64,000 bases of DNA from Serratia ureilytica (GTDB lineage Bacteria; Pseudomonadota; Gammaproteobacteria; Enterobacterales; Enterobacteriaceae): contig NZ_JABXOF010000008.1 of the NCBI RefSeq assembly GCF_013375155.1, forward strand, positions 257,600 to 321,599. The letters are read 5' to 3'. Every line of letters starts with the position of its first letter. Position 1 is the first letter of the stretch. Below, piece after piece: positions 38,583 through 46,877 of this stretch. Below the pieces are notes generated by a model. The model was not told the DNA's origin and made no database searches. It worked only from the letters and a program-made list of their open reading frames with translations. A program made the translations under genes and the position numbers.

Positions 38583-39193
38583 TTCGCCTCCAGCAAGCGA
38601 CGTTGCAGTTCACACTGGAACAGGAATTCCAGCCCTTCGAGATGGCGGCGGGCTTCCGCCACCTGACCTCCCCAGCAATAGAGACCGTGGCCGCGCACCA
38701 GAAAACCGTACTGCAGCGGCGTGACCTCGGCATAGGCCGCGACGCGCGACGCCAGCCGGGGAATGTCCTGATCGTTATCGAAAATGGGGATCGCCACGCT
38801 GTCCAGGTGGCTGCGCTGACCGGCGAGCGACTTTTGCATTTCGTACCCCTGCAGCACCAACGCATCGCCGCGTTCCACCCGCGACAACACGGTGGCGTTG
38901 ACGGAATGGGTATGCAACACCGCGCCAAAGTGCGGGTACAAGCGATAGAGCAGCGTATGCAGCCCGGTTTCCGCCGACGGCGTACGGCCGCTCGGCACGT
39001 GATTGTCAGCGATATCCACCCGCAGAAAATCGGCGGCGCTCAGACTCCCTTTGTCTTTGCCGGACTCGGTGACCAGGCACTGGCGTTCGTCGAGGCGCAG
39101 CGACATGTTGCCGCCGGTCGCCGGACACCAGCCTTTGTCGCCAATCCAGTGGCAGGCCGCCAGTAATGCGGTAAGTTGCGGATTCTCCGTCAT
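38579..39193 (-). CDS. mtnB: Methylthioribulose-1-phosphate dehydratase
   Basis: MtnB dehydrates methylthioribulose 1-phosphate. The 204-residue protein is a class II aldolase/adducin family member with PATGGNMS (about 24-31), zinc ligands in VLHTHSVNA (about 97-105) and GHGLYCWG (about 169-176), and a conserved FLF...C end. It is first in mtnBCD; two MetJ-like boxes lie upstream, in the region shared with mtnE. Confidence 0.96.
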   Translation of the reverse strand: MTENPQLTALLAACHWIGDKGWCPATGGNMSLRLDERQCLVTESGKDKGSLSAADFLRVDIADNHVPSGRTPSAETGLHTLLYRLYPHFGAVLHTHSVNATVLSRVERGDALVLQGYEMQKSLAGQRSHLDSVAIPIFDNDQDIPRLASRVAAYAEVTPLQYGFLVRGHGLYCWGGQVAEARRHLEGLEFLFQCELQRRLLEAK

Positions 39194-39275
39194 TGTTATC
39201 GTTTCCCGTTCGGTATAGCGGTCAGCAGGTGAGGCTTAGCCGGCTGCGCGACAGGCTAAGCACTTTTTCGCATTT

Positions 39276-39291
39276 AGCCATCTAAGCGTCT
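39276..39291. promoter_or_regulatory. Two adjacent MetJ-like boxes between mtnB and mtnE
   Basis: AGCCATCT (39276-39283) and AAGCGTCT (39284-39291) are adjacent 8-base units that each match AGACGTCT at 6/8. They lie between the divergent mtnB and mtnE genes. The match is weaker than the mtnK-mtnA array but the placement is the same kind. Confidence 0.55.
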
Positions 39292-39357
39292 TGATTGCCA
39301 AATACTAGCATCGTGTTATATTGACGGCAATATAAGCGCCTGGAGTATTCACCTGCT

Positions 39358-40518
39358 ATGAGCACTTCCGCATTGATTCCCGACAGTAAACTGCCTGCCC
39401 TGGGCACCACCATCTTCACCCAGATGAGCGCGCTGGCGCAGCAGCATCAGGCGATCAACCTGTCGCAGGGCTTCCCTGATTTTGACGGGCCGGACTACCT
39501 GAAAGCACGCCTGGCCTGGCACGTCGCCCAGGGCGCCAACCAATATGCGCCAATGACCGGCGTGGCGGCGCTGCGCGAAGCCATCGCCGACAAAACCGCC
39601 GAGCTGTATGGCTGGCAGCCGGATGCCGGCAGCGAAGTGACCGTCACCGCCGGTGCCACCGAAGCGCTGTTCGCCGCCATCACCGCGCTGGTGCGCCCCG
39701 GCGATGAGGTGGTCTGTTTCGATCCGAGCTACGACAGCTACGCGCCGGCGGTGACGCTGGCCGGCGGCGTACTCAAACGCCTCGCCCTGCAGCCGCCCGC
39801 ATTTGCCGTGGATTGGCAACGGTTCGCCGCCGCGCTGTCGCCGCGCACCCGTCTGGTGATCGTCAATACGCCGCACAACCCGTCCGCCACCGCCTGGCAG
39901 GCGGAAGACATGCAGCAGCTGTGGCACGCCATCGCCGAGCGCGAGATCTACGTGCTCAGCGACGAAGTCTACGAACACATCTGCTTCGCCAAAGGCGGGC
40001 ACGCCAGCGTGTTGGCCCACCCACAATTGCGCCAACGGGCGATCGCGGTGTCCTCCTTCGGTAAAACCTTCCACATGACCGGCTGGAAAGTGGGTTACTG
40101 CGTGGCGCCCGCCGCGCTGAGCGCCGAGGTGCGCAAGGTGCATCAATACCTGACCTTCTCGGTCAACACCCCGGCGCAGCTGGCGCTGGCGGATAGCCTG
40201 CGCGCCGAGCCGGAGCACTGGCGACAGTTGCCGGCATTCTACCGCGCCAAGCGCGACCGCTTCGTGCAAGCGCTGGCGAGCAGCCGACTGGAAATTTTAC
40301 CCTGCGCCGGTACATACTTCTTGCTGGCGGACTACAGCGCCATCTCCGATCTGGACGATGTGGCGTTCTGCCATTGGTTAACCGAGCACGTGGGCGTGGC
40401 GGCCATTCCGCTGTCGGTCTTCTGTGCCGATCCTTTCCCCCATAAATTGATCCGGCTGTGCTTCGCTAAACAGGACGCCACGCTGGATGCAGCTGCGGAG
40501 CGGTTATGTCGACTTTAA
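39358..40518 (+). CDS. mtnE: Methionine (KMTB) aminotransferase, MtnE/YbdL type
   Basis: The enzyme transaminates 2-keto-4-methylthiobutyrate to methionine, the last salvage step; E. coli YbdL is the nearest relative I know. The 386-residue protein is a fold type I class I/II aminotransferase. The PLP lysine is Lys236 in SSFGKTFHMTGWKVGY, with the NTPHNP (170-175) and DEVYEH (202-207) motifs intact. It overlaps the next gene by 13 bases, so the two form an operon. Confidence 0.94.
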   Translation: MSTSALIPDSKLPALGTTIFTQMSALAQQHQAINLSQGFPDFDGPDYLKARLAWHVAQGANQYAPMTGVAALREAIADKTAELYGWQPDAGSEVTVTAGATEALFAAITALVRPGDEVVCFDPSYDSYAPAVTLAGGVLKRLALQPPAFAVDWQRFAAALSPRTRLVIVNTPHNPSATAWQAEDMQQLWHAIAEREIYVLSDEVYEHICFAKGGHASVLAHPQLRQRAIAVSSFGKTFHMTGWKVGYCVAPAALSAEVRKVHQYLTFSVNTPAQLALADSLRAEPEHWRQLPAFYRAKRDRFVQALASSRLEILPCAGTYFLLADYSAISDLDDVAFCHWLTEHVGVAAIPLSVFCADPFPHKLIRLCFAKQDATLDAAAERLCRL

Positions 40519-41279
40519 AAATTACCCTGTTGCAGCAACCTCTGGTCTGGCGCGACGGCCTCGCTAACCTGGCCGCCTTCGACGCGTTGCTGGCGCCGAT
40601 CGTCGGGCGCGATCTCATCGTCTTGCCGGAAATGTTCACCACCGGTTTTGCCATGGATGCCGGCGAGAGCGCCCTGCCCGAACAGCAGGTGATCGACTGG
40701 CTGCACGGCTGGGCGGTGAAAAGCCACGCGTTGATCGGCGGCAGCGTGGCGCTGAAAACCGCCGAAGGCGCGGTCAATCGCTTCCTGCTGGTGGAGCCGG
40801 GCGGCCAGGTGCATGCCTATGATAAACGCCATCTGTTCCGCATGGCCGGCGAACACCTGCACTATCAGGCCGGCAACCGGCGCGAAATCGTCGAGTGGCG
40901 CGGCTGGCGCATTCTGCCGCAGATCTGCTACGACCTGCGTTTCCCGGTCTGGGCGCGCTATCAGCAGGATTACGATCTGGCGCTGTACGTCGCCAACTGG
41001 CCGGCGCCGCGCAGCCGCCATTGGCAAACGCTGCTGGCGGCGCGGGCGATTGAAAATCAGGTGTATGTGGCGGGCTGCAACCGGGTGGGCGATGATCCGA
41101 ACGGCCTGAACTACAGCGGAGACAGCCTGATCATCAGCCCGCAGGGCGAGATCCTGGCGGATGCCGAGCCCGGCGCAGCCGCGCGGCTGGACGCCGAGCT
41201 GTCGCTGGAAACCCTGCAGAGTTACCGCAGCGCCTTCCCGGCCTGGCGCGATGCCGACAGCTTTCTGCGTCTTGACTGA
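40506..41279 (+). CDS. yafV: Omega-amidase-type nitrilase-superfamily amidohydrolase (YafV/Nit2-like)
   Basis: Family members hydrolyse alpha-ketoglutaramate, the product left when glutamine donates the amino group to a keto acid. The 257-residue protein has the Glu-Lys-Cys triad: Glu42 in LPEMFTTGF, Lys107 in YDKRHLF and Cys141 in PQICYDLRFP. Its 13-base overlap with mtnE fits a glutamine-driven last step of methionine salvage: transamination by MtnE, then removal of the ketoglutaramate. E. coli YafV is the nearest named relative. Confidence 0.92.
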   Translation: MSTLKITLLQQPLVWRDGLANLAAFDALLAPIVGRDLIVLPEMFTTGFAMDAGESALPEQQVIDWLHGWAVKSHALIGGSVALKTAEGAVNRFLLVEPGGQVHAYDKRHLFRMAGEHLHYQAGNRREIVEWRGWRILPQICYDLRFPVWARYQQDYDLALYVANWPAPRSRHWQTLLAARAIENQVYVAGCNRVGDDPNGLNYSGDSLIISPQGEILADAEPGAAARLDAELSLETLQSYRSAFPAWRDADSFLRLD

Positions 41280-42524
41280 TTAAACGCGATCCCAGCCGGC
41301 GATCGTCAGGCAATAGGCCTGGATCGCCAGCGCTACGTCAGCCTGCCGCACCGCTTCAGCCGGATGATGGCTGACGCCGCCGGCGCAACGCACGAACAGC
41401 ATGCCGACCGGCCATTGCGCCGCCACGGCGATGGCGTCATGACCAGCGCCGCTCGGCAGCGCCAGACTCTGCCCCTGTACCTGCTCGACGGCCGCCTGCC
41501 AGCGGCGCTGCAGATCGCTATCGCAGGCGGTGGCGTCAATGCGGTAAAACTCCTCGCTGGCGAAGCGCGCTCCGCGGCGTGCGCAGATCGTCTGCGCCTG
41601 CGCCAGCAACGTCGCCAACAGCGCCGCCAGCGGCGCATCCTGCGGGCCGCGCACGTCGAGCGTCAATCGCACTTCGCCCGGGATCACGTTGGCCGCGCCC
41701 GGCAGGCTCTCGATGCAGCCGACGGTGGCCACCAGATGCGGATCGGCGGCGAGGGTCAACGTTTCAACCGCCGTTATCCATTCCGCCGCGGCCGCCAGCG
41801 CGTCTTTGCGCTGCCCCATCGGCACCGTACCGGCATGGCCCGCCTCCCCGCTAAAGACGCAGTTAAGCCGACGCGCGCCGTTGATCGCCGTCACCACCCC
41901 CAGCGCCAGGTCGGCCGCCTCCAGACATGGGCCCTGTTCGATATGCAATTCCAGATAAGCGCGGATTTCCTGCGGCGCGCGGCGCGCCTGCGCGATCGCC
42001 GTCGGCTCCAGCCCAAAGTCGCGCATGGCCTGCGCGATGCTCACCCCGTCCGCATCAGTCTGCGCCAGCCATTCCTGAGGCCATTGGCCGGTCAAGCCGC
42101 GGCTGCCCAGCAACGTCACGCCGAAGCGAGCGCCTTCTTCGTCGGCAAAGCCGATCACCTCCAGCGCCAGCGGCAAACGGCGCCCCTGGCGGTGGTATTG
42201 CGCCACCGTTTCCAGCGCCGTGAGCACGCCGAGCATGCCGTCATAGCGCCCGGCGTTGCGCACCGTGTCCAGATGCGAACCGAGCAGCAGCGCGGGGGCG
42301 CCGGGCGTTAGCCCTTCATAACGGCCACAGATATTGCCGACGCTGTCTTGCCACACCCGCATGCCGCTCTCGCGCATCCATTCGCCCACCAGAACGTTGG
42401 CGCGCCGATGTTCCGCAGACAGATAAAGACGCGTCAGTTTACCGGGCTCCGCGCTGATCGCCGCCAGCTCGTCACAGCGCGCCATCACCCGCGCGGCGGC
42501 CTGCTGCGCCTCCTGCGGCGTCAT
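41280..42524 (-). CDS. hpxK: Allantoate amidohydrolase, HpxK type
   Basis: The enzyme removes one carbamoyl group of allantoate as CO2 and ammonia, giving ureidoglycine. The 414-residue protein is of the M20/amidase hydantoinase-carbamoylase family with metal ligands in LLGSHLDTVRNAGRYDG (His84, Asp86, Asp95) and FADEEG (Glu129-130). The ATG at 42524 is chosen because it overlaps the hpxJ stop as ATGA; the frame's 39-codon extension lies inside hpxJ. It is last in the hpxFGHIJK order known from Klebsiella. N-carbamoyl amino acid hydrolase activity is the alternative. Confidence 0.88.
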   Translation of the reverse strand: MTPQEAQQAAARVMARCDELAAISAEPGKLTRLYLSAEHRRANVLVGEWMRESGMRVWQDSVGNICGRYEGLTPGAPALLLGSHLDTVRNAGRYDGMLGVLTALETVAQYHRQGRRLPLALEVIGFADEEGARFGVTLLGSRGLTGQWPQEWLAQTDADGVSIAQAMRDFGLEPTAIAQARRAPQEIRAYLELHIEQGPCLEAADLALGVVTAINGARRLNCVFSGEAGHAGTVPMGQRKDALAAAAEWITAVETLTLAADPHLVATVGCIESLPGAANVIPGEVRLTLDVRGPQDAPLAALLATLLAQAQTICARRGARFASEEFYRIDATACDSDLQRRWQAAVEQVQGQSLALPSGAGHDAIAVAAQWPVGMLFVRCAGGVSHHPAEAVRQADVALAIQAYCLTIAGWDRV

Positions 42525-43765
42525 TCTGGCCGTCCTGCATCGTACAGGTTCCAGGCCGCCTGGAGGGCCTCCCCCTGTTGCGTGGCGAAGCCCAACCGGT
42601 TCAACACCGCCTCCAGCGCCGCCAGCGTTTGCAGCACGCAATCTTTGCGCGCGTTGTAGCCCATGGTGCCGATGCGCCAGATCTTGCCCTGCAGCGGGCC
42701 GAACGAGGTGCCGATTTCGATAGCGAAATCGTTCAGCATCATCTGCCGCACCTGCTCGCCGTGCACCTGCGGCGGGATCATCACGCCGAGCACGTTATTC
42801 ATGCGGTGCTCGAGATCGCCGAACACCGCCAGCCCCATGCCTTGGATGCCCGCCAGCATCGCCGCGCCGTGCAGCCGGTGGCGGGCAATGGCCTGATCCA
42901 GCCCTTCCTCGAGGATCACCCGCGCGCATTCTCGTGCCGCGAACAACATGCTGGTGGCTTCGGTATGGTGATTCAGGCGTTCCGGCCCCCAATAATCCAT
43001 GATCATGCCGAGGTCGAAATAGTTGGAGTAGATCATCTCGTCGTCGCCGTCGGCATGTTCGGCGGTGCGGATCCCCTCCTCCACGCATTTGCGACGGCGC
43101 ACGATCTCTTCAAACTGCGGGCTGAGGGTGACCGGCGAACTGCCGGAAGGGCCGCCCAGGCACTTCTGCAGCCCGGCGGAGACCGCATCCAGCCCCCAGG
43201 CGTCGGTCTCCAGCGGGTTCCCGCCAAAGGACGCCGTCGCATCGGTATAGAACAGCACGCCGTGGCGGCGGCAGATATCGCCCAGCTCATGCAGCGGCTG
43301 CAGCATGGTGGTGGACGTATCGCCCTGCACCGTCAGCAGCAGGCGCGGGCGCACCCGCTTAATCGCGTCTTCGATGCGATCGGCGCTGAACACCTCGCCC
43401 CACGGCGCGTCTATCGTGTGTACCTCGGCGCGACAACGGCGGGCAATTTCGCACAGCAGATGTCCGAAGCGGCCGAATACCGGCACCAGCACCTTATCGC
43501 CCGGACGAATGGCAGAAACCAGCAGCGCCTCGATGCCGGCGCGCGAGGTGCCGTCCACCAGCATCGTCCAGCGGTTTTCGGTGCGGAACAGCGCGCGATA
43601 CAGCGCCATGACCTGATTCATGTAACCGGTCATTGCCGGATCGTACTGGCCGATCAGTTGGCTCGACATGGCGCGCAGCACGCGCGGATCGGCGTTGATC
43701 GGCCCCGGCCCCATCAGCAGGCGCGCCGGCGGGTTAATCTGTTCGAACTGCGGAGTAGTTAGCAT
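42521..43765 (-). CDS. hpxJ: Ureidoglycine aminotransferase, HpxJ/PucG type
   Basis: The enzyme transfers the amino group of ureidoglycine to a keto acid such as glyoxylate, giving oxalurate. The 414-residue protein is a class V aminotransferase with LLMGPGPINADPRV at the start, Thr/Ser DGTSRAG near 71-77, and PLP lysine Lys201 in SAGLQKCLGGPSG. Its coupling to the allantoate amidohydrolase gene by a 4-base overlap supports ureidoglycine rather than simple serine or alanine as substrate. Confidence 0.88.
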   Translation of the reverse strand: MLTTPQFEQINPPARLLMGPGPINADPRVLRAMSSQLIGQYDPAMTGYMNQVMALYRALFRTENRWTMLVDGTSRAGIEALLVSAIRPGDKVLVPVFGRFGHLLCEIARRCRAEVHTIDAPWGEVFSADRIEDAIKRVRPRLLLTVQGDTSTTMLQPLHELGDICRRHGVLFYTDATASFGGNPLETDAWGLDAVSAGLQKCLGGPSGSSPVTLSPQFEEIVRRRKCVEEGIRTAEHADGDDEMIYSNYFDLGMIMDYWGPERLNHHTEATSMLFAARECARVILEEGLDQAIARHRLHGAAMLAGIQGMGLAVFGDLEHRMNNVLGVMIPPQVHGEQVRQMMLNDFAIEIGTSFGPLQGKIWRIGTMGYNARKDCVLQTLAALEAVLNRLGFATQQGEALQAAWNLYDAGRPE

Positions 43766-43811
43766 GTTATTTCCTTACCAGCTTAATAACTTGTCATTTT
43801 ATTTGCCGAAA

Positions 43812-44555
43812 TCAGGCTTCTGACAACCCGCGCACAGAAGCGATAAACTGTTTCAATTCCTGCGTTTGCGGATTGGCGAACAGCGTGCGGCTATTTCCCT
43901 GCTCCCACACCTTGCCCTGGTGCATAAATACCACCCGGTCGCCCACCTCGCGGGCGAAGCTCATTTCATGAGTGACCAGAATCAGCGTCATGCCCTCTCG
44001 CGCCAACTGTTCCAGCACCTTCAGGACTTCACCCACCAGCTCGGGATCCAGCGCCGAGGTGATCTCATCGCACAGCAACACCTTCGGTTTCATCGCCAGC
44101 GCCCGGGCGATCGCCACCCGCTGCTGTTGCCCGCCGGAAAGGTTGGCCGGCGCGTAATGCATGCGCTCACCCAACCCCACCTTGTTCAGCATCTGTTCGG
44201 CCAACTCGCGGCACTCGGCAGCACTTTTTTTCAGCACCCGGCGCGGCGCCAGCATCACGTTTTCCAGCGCCGTCATATGCGGGAACAGGTTGAAGTTCTG
44301 AAACACCATGCCAATCGAGCGGCTGATTTCACGCGCCTGCGAATCGCGATCGGTGATGGTCATGCCGCCCAGTTTGATGCTCCCTTCCTGATACCCCTCC
44401 AGCCCGTTGATGCAGCGCAATAGCGTGCTTTTACCAGACCCGCTGCGGCCGATGATCGAGACCACCTGCCCCATGTCGATATCCAGATCCACGCCCTTCA
44501 ACACATGATTCTGACCGTAATATTTTTGAACCTGATTAATGGTGATGATCGGCAT
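43812..44555 (-). CDS. hpxI: Polar amino acid-type ABC transporter ATP-binding protein (hpxI position)
   Basis: The 247-residue protein is a complete ABC ATPase: Walker A GRSGSGKST (36-44), signature LSGGQQQRVAIARAL, Walker B VLLCDEITSALDPE and switch histidine in LVTHEMSFA. It belongs to the GlnQ/HisP group. It overlaps the permease gene upstream by 20 bases and lies 46 bases before hpxJ, so the importer most likely takes up allantoate or a related purine breakdown product. Confidence 0.88.
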   Translation of the reverse strand: MPIITINQVQKYYGQNHVLKGVDLDIDMGQVVSIIGRSGSGKSTLLRCINGLEGYQEGSIKLGGMTITDRDSQAREISRSIGMVFQNFNLFPHMTALENVMLAPRRVLKKSAAECRELAEQMLNKVGLGERMHYAPANLSGGQQQRVAIARALAMKPKVLLCDEITSALDPELVGEVLKVLEQLAREGMTLILVTHEMSFAREVGDRVVFMHQGKVWEQGNSRTLFANPQTQELKQFIASVRGLSEA

Positions 44556-45192
44556 GGCATTTCTTCTCCAGATAATGGCTGTAACGCGACAAGGGATAGC
44601 ACATCAGGAAATAGCCCAATGCGACCAGACCAAACACCTTGAAGGGCTGATAAGTCACATTGTTCAGCATGGTGCCGGCCTTGGTCAGCTCGACGAAGCC
44701 AATGATCGACGCCAAGGCGGTGCCCTTGATCACCTGAACCGAGAAACCGACGGTCGGCGCAATGGCGATACGCACCGCCTGCGGCGTGATGACGCGCATC
44801 AGCGTCTGCGTGAAACTCAGCCCGAGACAACGGGCTGCCTCCCACTGACCTTTCGGCAAGGCGGCGATGCTGCCGGACCAGATATCCACCAGAAAAGCAC
44901 TGGTGAATAGCGTCAGCGCCAGCGCGGCCGCGGTCCATGGGCTGACGTCGACGCCGAACAGCGCCAGACCGAAAAACGCCAAAAACAGCTGCATCAGCAG
45001 CGGCGTGCCCTGAAACAGTTCAGCGTAAACGCGGACAAAACGCATTGCCCAGCGGCGCTTGCTCAGGCGCATCAACACCAGCGGCAGCGCCACCAGCGTG
45101 CCGCCGAAGAACGCCGTCAACGACAGCAGCAGCGTCCAGCGAGCCGCCAACAGCAGATTGCGCACGATGTCCCAATCGGTAAACGTCAGCAT
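44536..45192 (-). CDS. hpxH: ABC transporter permease (hpxH position)
   Basis: The 218-residue protein has about five membrane helices and the EAA-type loop GQWEAARCLGLSFTQTLMRVITPQA (in pattern, about 131-155) of HisM/GlnP permeases. It overlaps the first permease gene by 1 base and the ATPase gene by 20 bases, so the three components are made together. Confidence 0.87.
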   Translation of the reverse strand: MLTFTDWDIVRNLLLAARWTLLLSLTAFFGGTLVALPLVLMRLSKRRWAMRFVRVYAELFQGTPLLMQLFLAFFGLALFGVDVSPWTAAALALTLFTSAFLVDIWSGSIAALPKGQWEAARCLGLSFTQTLMRVITPQAVRIAIAPTVGFSVQVIKGTALASIIGFVELTKAGTMLNNVTYQPFKVFGLVALGYFLMCYPLSRYSHYLEKKCHADHHH

Positions 45193-45857
45193 CAGTTCCG
45201 GCTCCCTAAAAAACGCCGCCCGGCGGCCAGCAACAGTTGACGCATCAACAGCGACAACAACAGATAAAGCAGCGCCGTCACCAGATAGACTTCAAAGCTG
45301 AGGAAGGTGCGCGACTGGATCAGGTTGGCGGCGAAGGTCAGCTCTTCGAACGAGACCTGCGACACCACCGAAGATCCCAGCATCACGATGATGCACTGGC
45401 TCACCAACGCCGGATAAATACGCTGCAGCGACGGCGGCAGTACGATGCGTAAAAAGGTCTGGCTGCGGCTGAGGCCCAACACGCGTCCCGCTTCCCACTG
45501 CCCCTTCGGCGTGACCTGAATGCCGGCGCGAATAATTTCGGTGCTGTAGGCGCCAAGGTTGATCACCATCGCCAGCAGCGCCGCCTGCCCGGCCGTCAGT
45601 TTCCAGCCCAGGCTCGGCAGGCCGAACACGATGAAGAACAACTGCACGACGAACGGCGTGTTGCGCACCACTTCGACGTAAACGCCCCAAAGGCGGCTCA
45701 GCGCGCCGGCCCGGCCGCTGCGGATCGCCGCGCCGCAAATGCCCAGCGCAACCCCCATCAACGTCGCCAGCGCCGTCAGCGCCATCGTCGTCAGTAACCC
45801 CGCTAACAGCTCAGGCATGTAGGGCCAGAGCGCGGAGAAATTCAGCTGATAGGTCAT
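45192..45857 (-). CDS. hpxG: ABC transporter permease (hpxG position)
   Basis: The 221-residue protein is the second HisQ/HisM-type permease, with about five helices and the EAA loop GQWEAGRVLGLSRSQTFLRIVLP (in pattern). It follows the binding-protein gene by 12 bases. Together the two permeases form a heterodimeric channel. Confidence 0.87.
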   Translation of the reverse strand: MTYQLNFSALWPYMPELLAGLLTTMALTALATLMGVALGICGAAIRSGRAGALSRLWGVYVEVVRNTPFVVQLFFIVFGLPSLGWKLTAGQAALLAMVINLGAYSTEIIRAGIQVTPKGQWEAGRVLGLSRSQTFLRIVLPPSLQRIYPALVSQCIIVMLGSSVVSQVSFEELTFAANLIQSRTFLSFEVYLVTALLYLLLSLLMRQLLLAAGRRFLGSRN

Positions 45858-45869
45858 CCGCCGCTCCCG

Positions 45870-46661
45870 TTATGCGCCAAAACCATCGGGCAGCGGCGCC
45901 TTCAACCATTTCTCCGATAGGCCATTCAGCGTCTTGTCCGCCAGCGCCTGTCCAATCAGCGCATCCACCGCCGCTTTCAAGGCCGGTTCTCCCTGGCGCA
46001 ACCCCACGAAGCACGGCGAATCTTTCAACATGAACTTGGCGGCCGGCGCCTTGCCCGGATTCTGGCGCGCCAGGGCGCTCACCACCATGTTACCGGTGGC
46101 GATGTACTGCACCTGCCCGGAGAGATAGGCCGACAGCGTCGTGTTGTTATCCTCATAACGCTTGATCTGCGCCCCTTTAGGCGCGCCGTCGCTCAGCACC
46201 ATATCCTCCACCGCACCGCGCGTGACGCCGACGGTCTTGCCATCGAGCTGCGCCATGTCCGCCAACGCGCCGTCTTTAGGACCAAAGACCCCCAGGAAGA
46301 ACGGCGCATAGGCGCGGCTGAAGGCGATGGTCTTTTCACGCTCCGGATTTTTGCCCAGGCTGGAGATCACCAGATCCACTTTATTGGTCTGCAGATAAGG
46401 CACCCGGTTGGCGCTGGTGACCGGCACCAACTGCAACTTAAGTTTCATCTTATCGGCCAGATAACGCGCCATATCGATGTCATAACCCTGGGGCTGCAGA
46501 TCGGTGCCCACCGAGCCGAATGGCGGGAAATCCTGCGGCACCGCCACGCGCAGGACGCCGCGCTGCCGGATCTCTTGCAATTGATCCGCCATGGTCGGCG
46601 CGGCCTGCGCCAGCAAGGCGATCCCAGTGAAAACCGTCCACAGCGTTTTTTTGATGTTCAT
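45870..46661 (-). CDS. hpxF: Periplasmic solute-binding protein (hpxF position)
   Basis: The 263-residue protein has a Sec signal peptide (MNIKKTLW, hydrophobic core, cleavage near TMA-DQ, about residue 25) and the type 3 periplasmic binding domain (RGVLRVAVPQDFPPFG; DIDMARYLADKM; VDLVISSL). It is the first gene of the leftward hpxFGHIJK operon. A perfect sigma-54 promoter lies 55 bases upstream and an NtrC-like site about 180 bases upstream. The ligand is likely allantoate or another ureide, inferred from context. Confidence 0.88.
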   Translation of the reverse strand: MNIKKTLWTVFTGIALLAQAAPTMADQLQEIRQRGVLRVAVPQDFPPFGSVGTDLQPQGYDIDMARYLADKMKLKLQLVPVTSANRVPYLQTNKVDLVISSLGKNPEREKTIAFSRAYAPFFLGVFGPKDGALADMAQLDGKTVGVTRGAVEDMVLSDGAPKGAQIKRYEDNNTTLSAYLSGQVQYIATGNMVVSALARQNPGKAPAAKFMLKDSPCFVGLRQGEPALKAAVDALIGQALADKTLNGLSEKWLKAPLPDGFGA

Positions 46662-46715
46662 AGCGTATCCCCGATGGTGAAAAGATGAAACAAAAGATTC
46701 TTACACCACAGACTC

Positions 46716-46731
46716 TGCAACTAATGTGCCA
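46716..46731 (-). promoter_or_regulatory. Sigma-54 promoter of hpxFGHIJK
   Basis: On the minus strand TGGCACATTAGTTGCA matches the sigma-54 consensus TGGCACRNNNNTTGCW at every defined position, with the invariant GG and GC 10 bases apart. Transcription should start near 46705, about 45 bases before the hpxF ATG. Confidence 0.88.
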
Positions 46732-46839
46732 ATCGAAAATATTTCGAACCCATGCCTTAACTGGCGCTAATTAACGAGAAAAAACCTGCCGACCTCAGCG
46801 GGCCGGCGACGGAGAAAGGGAAAGCAGGCAGGCCAGAGA

Positions 46840-46856
46840 TGCACCGAAAATGTGCA
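46840..46856. promoter_or_regulatory. NtrC enhancer site upstream of hpxF
   Basis: TGCACCGAAAATGTGCA matches the NtrC dyad TGCACC-N5-GGTGCA at 11 of 12 fixed bases and is itself a perfect TGCAC/GTGCA palindrome. Its centre lies about 143 bases upstream of the predicted sigma-54 start, a normal enhancer distance. It overlaps nothing coding; the hpxU stop is 22 bases away. Confidence 0.75.
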
Positions 46857-46877
46857 TCAGCACCAAAAAAGCGCCGG

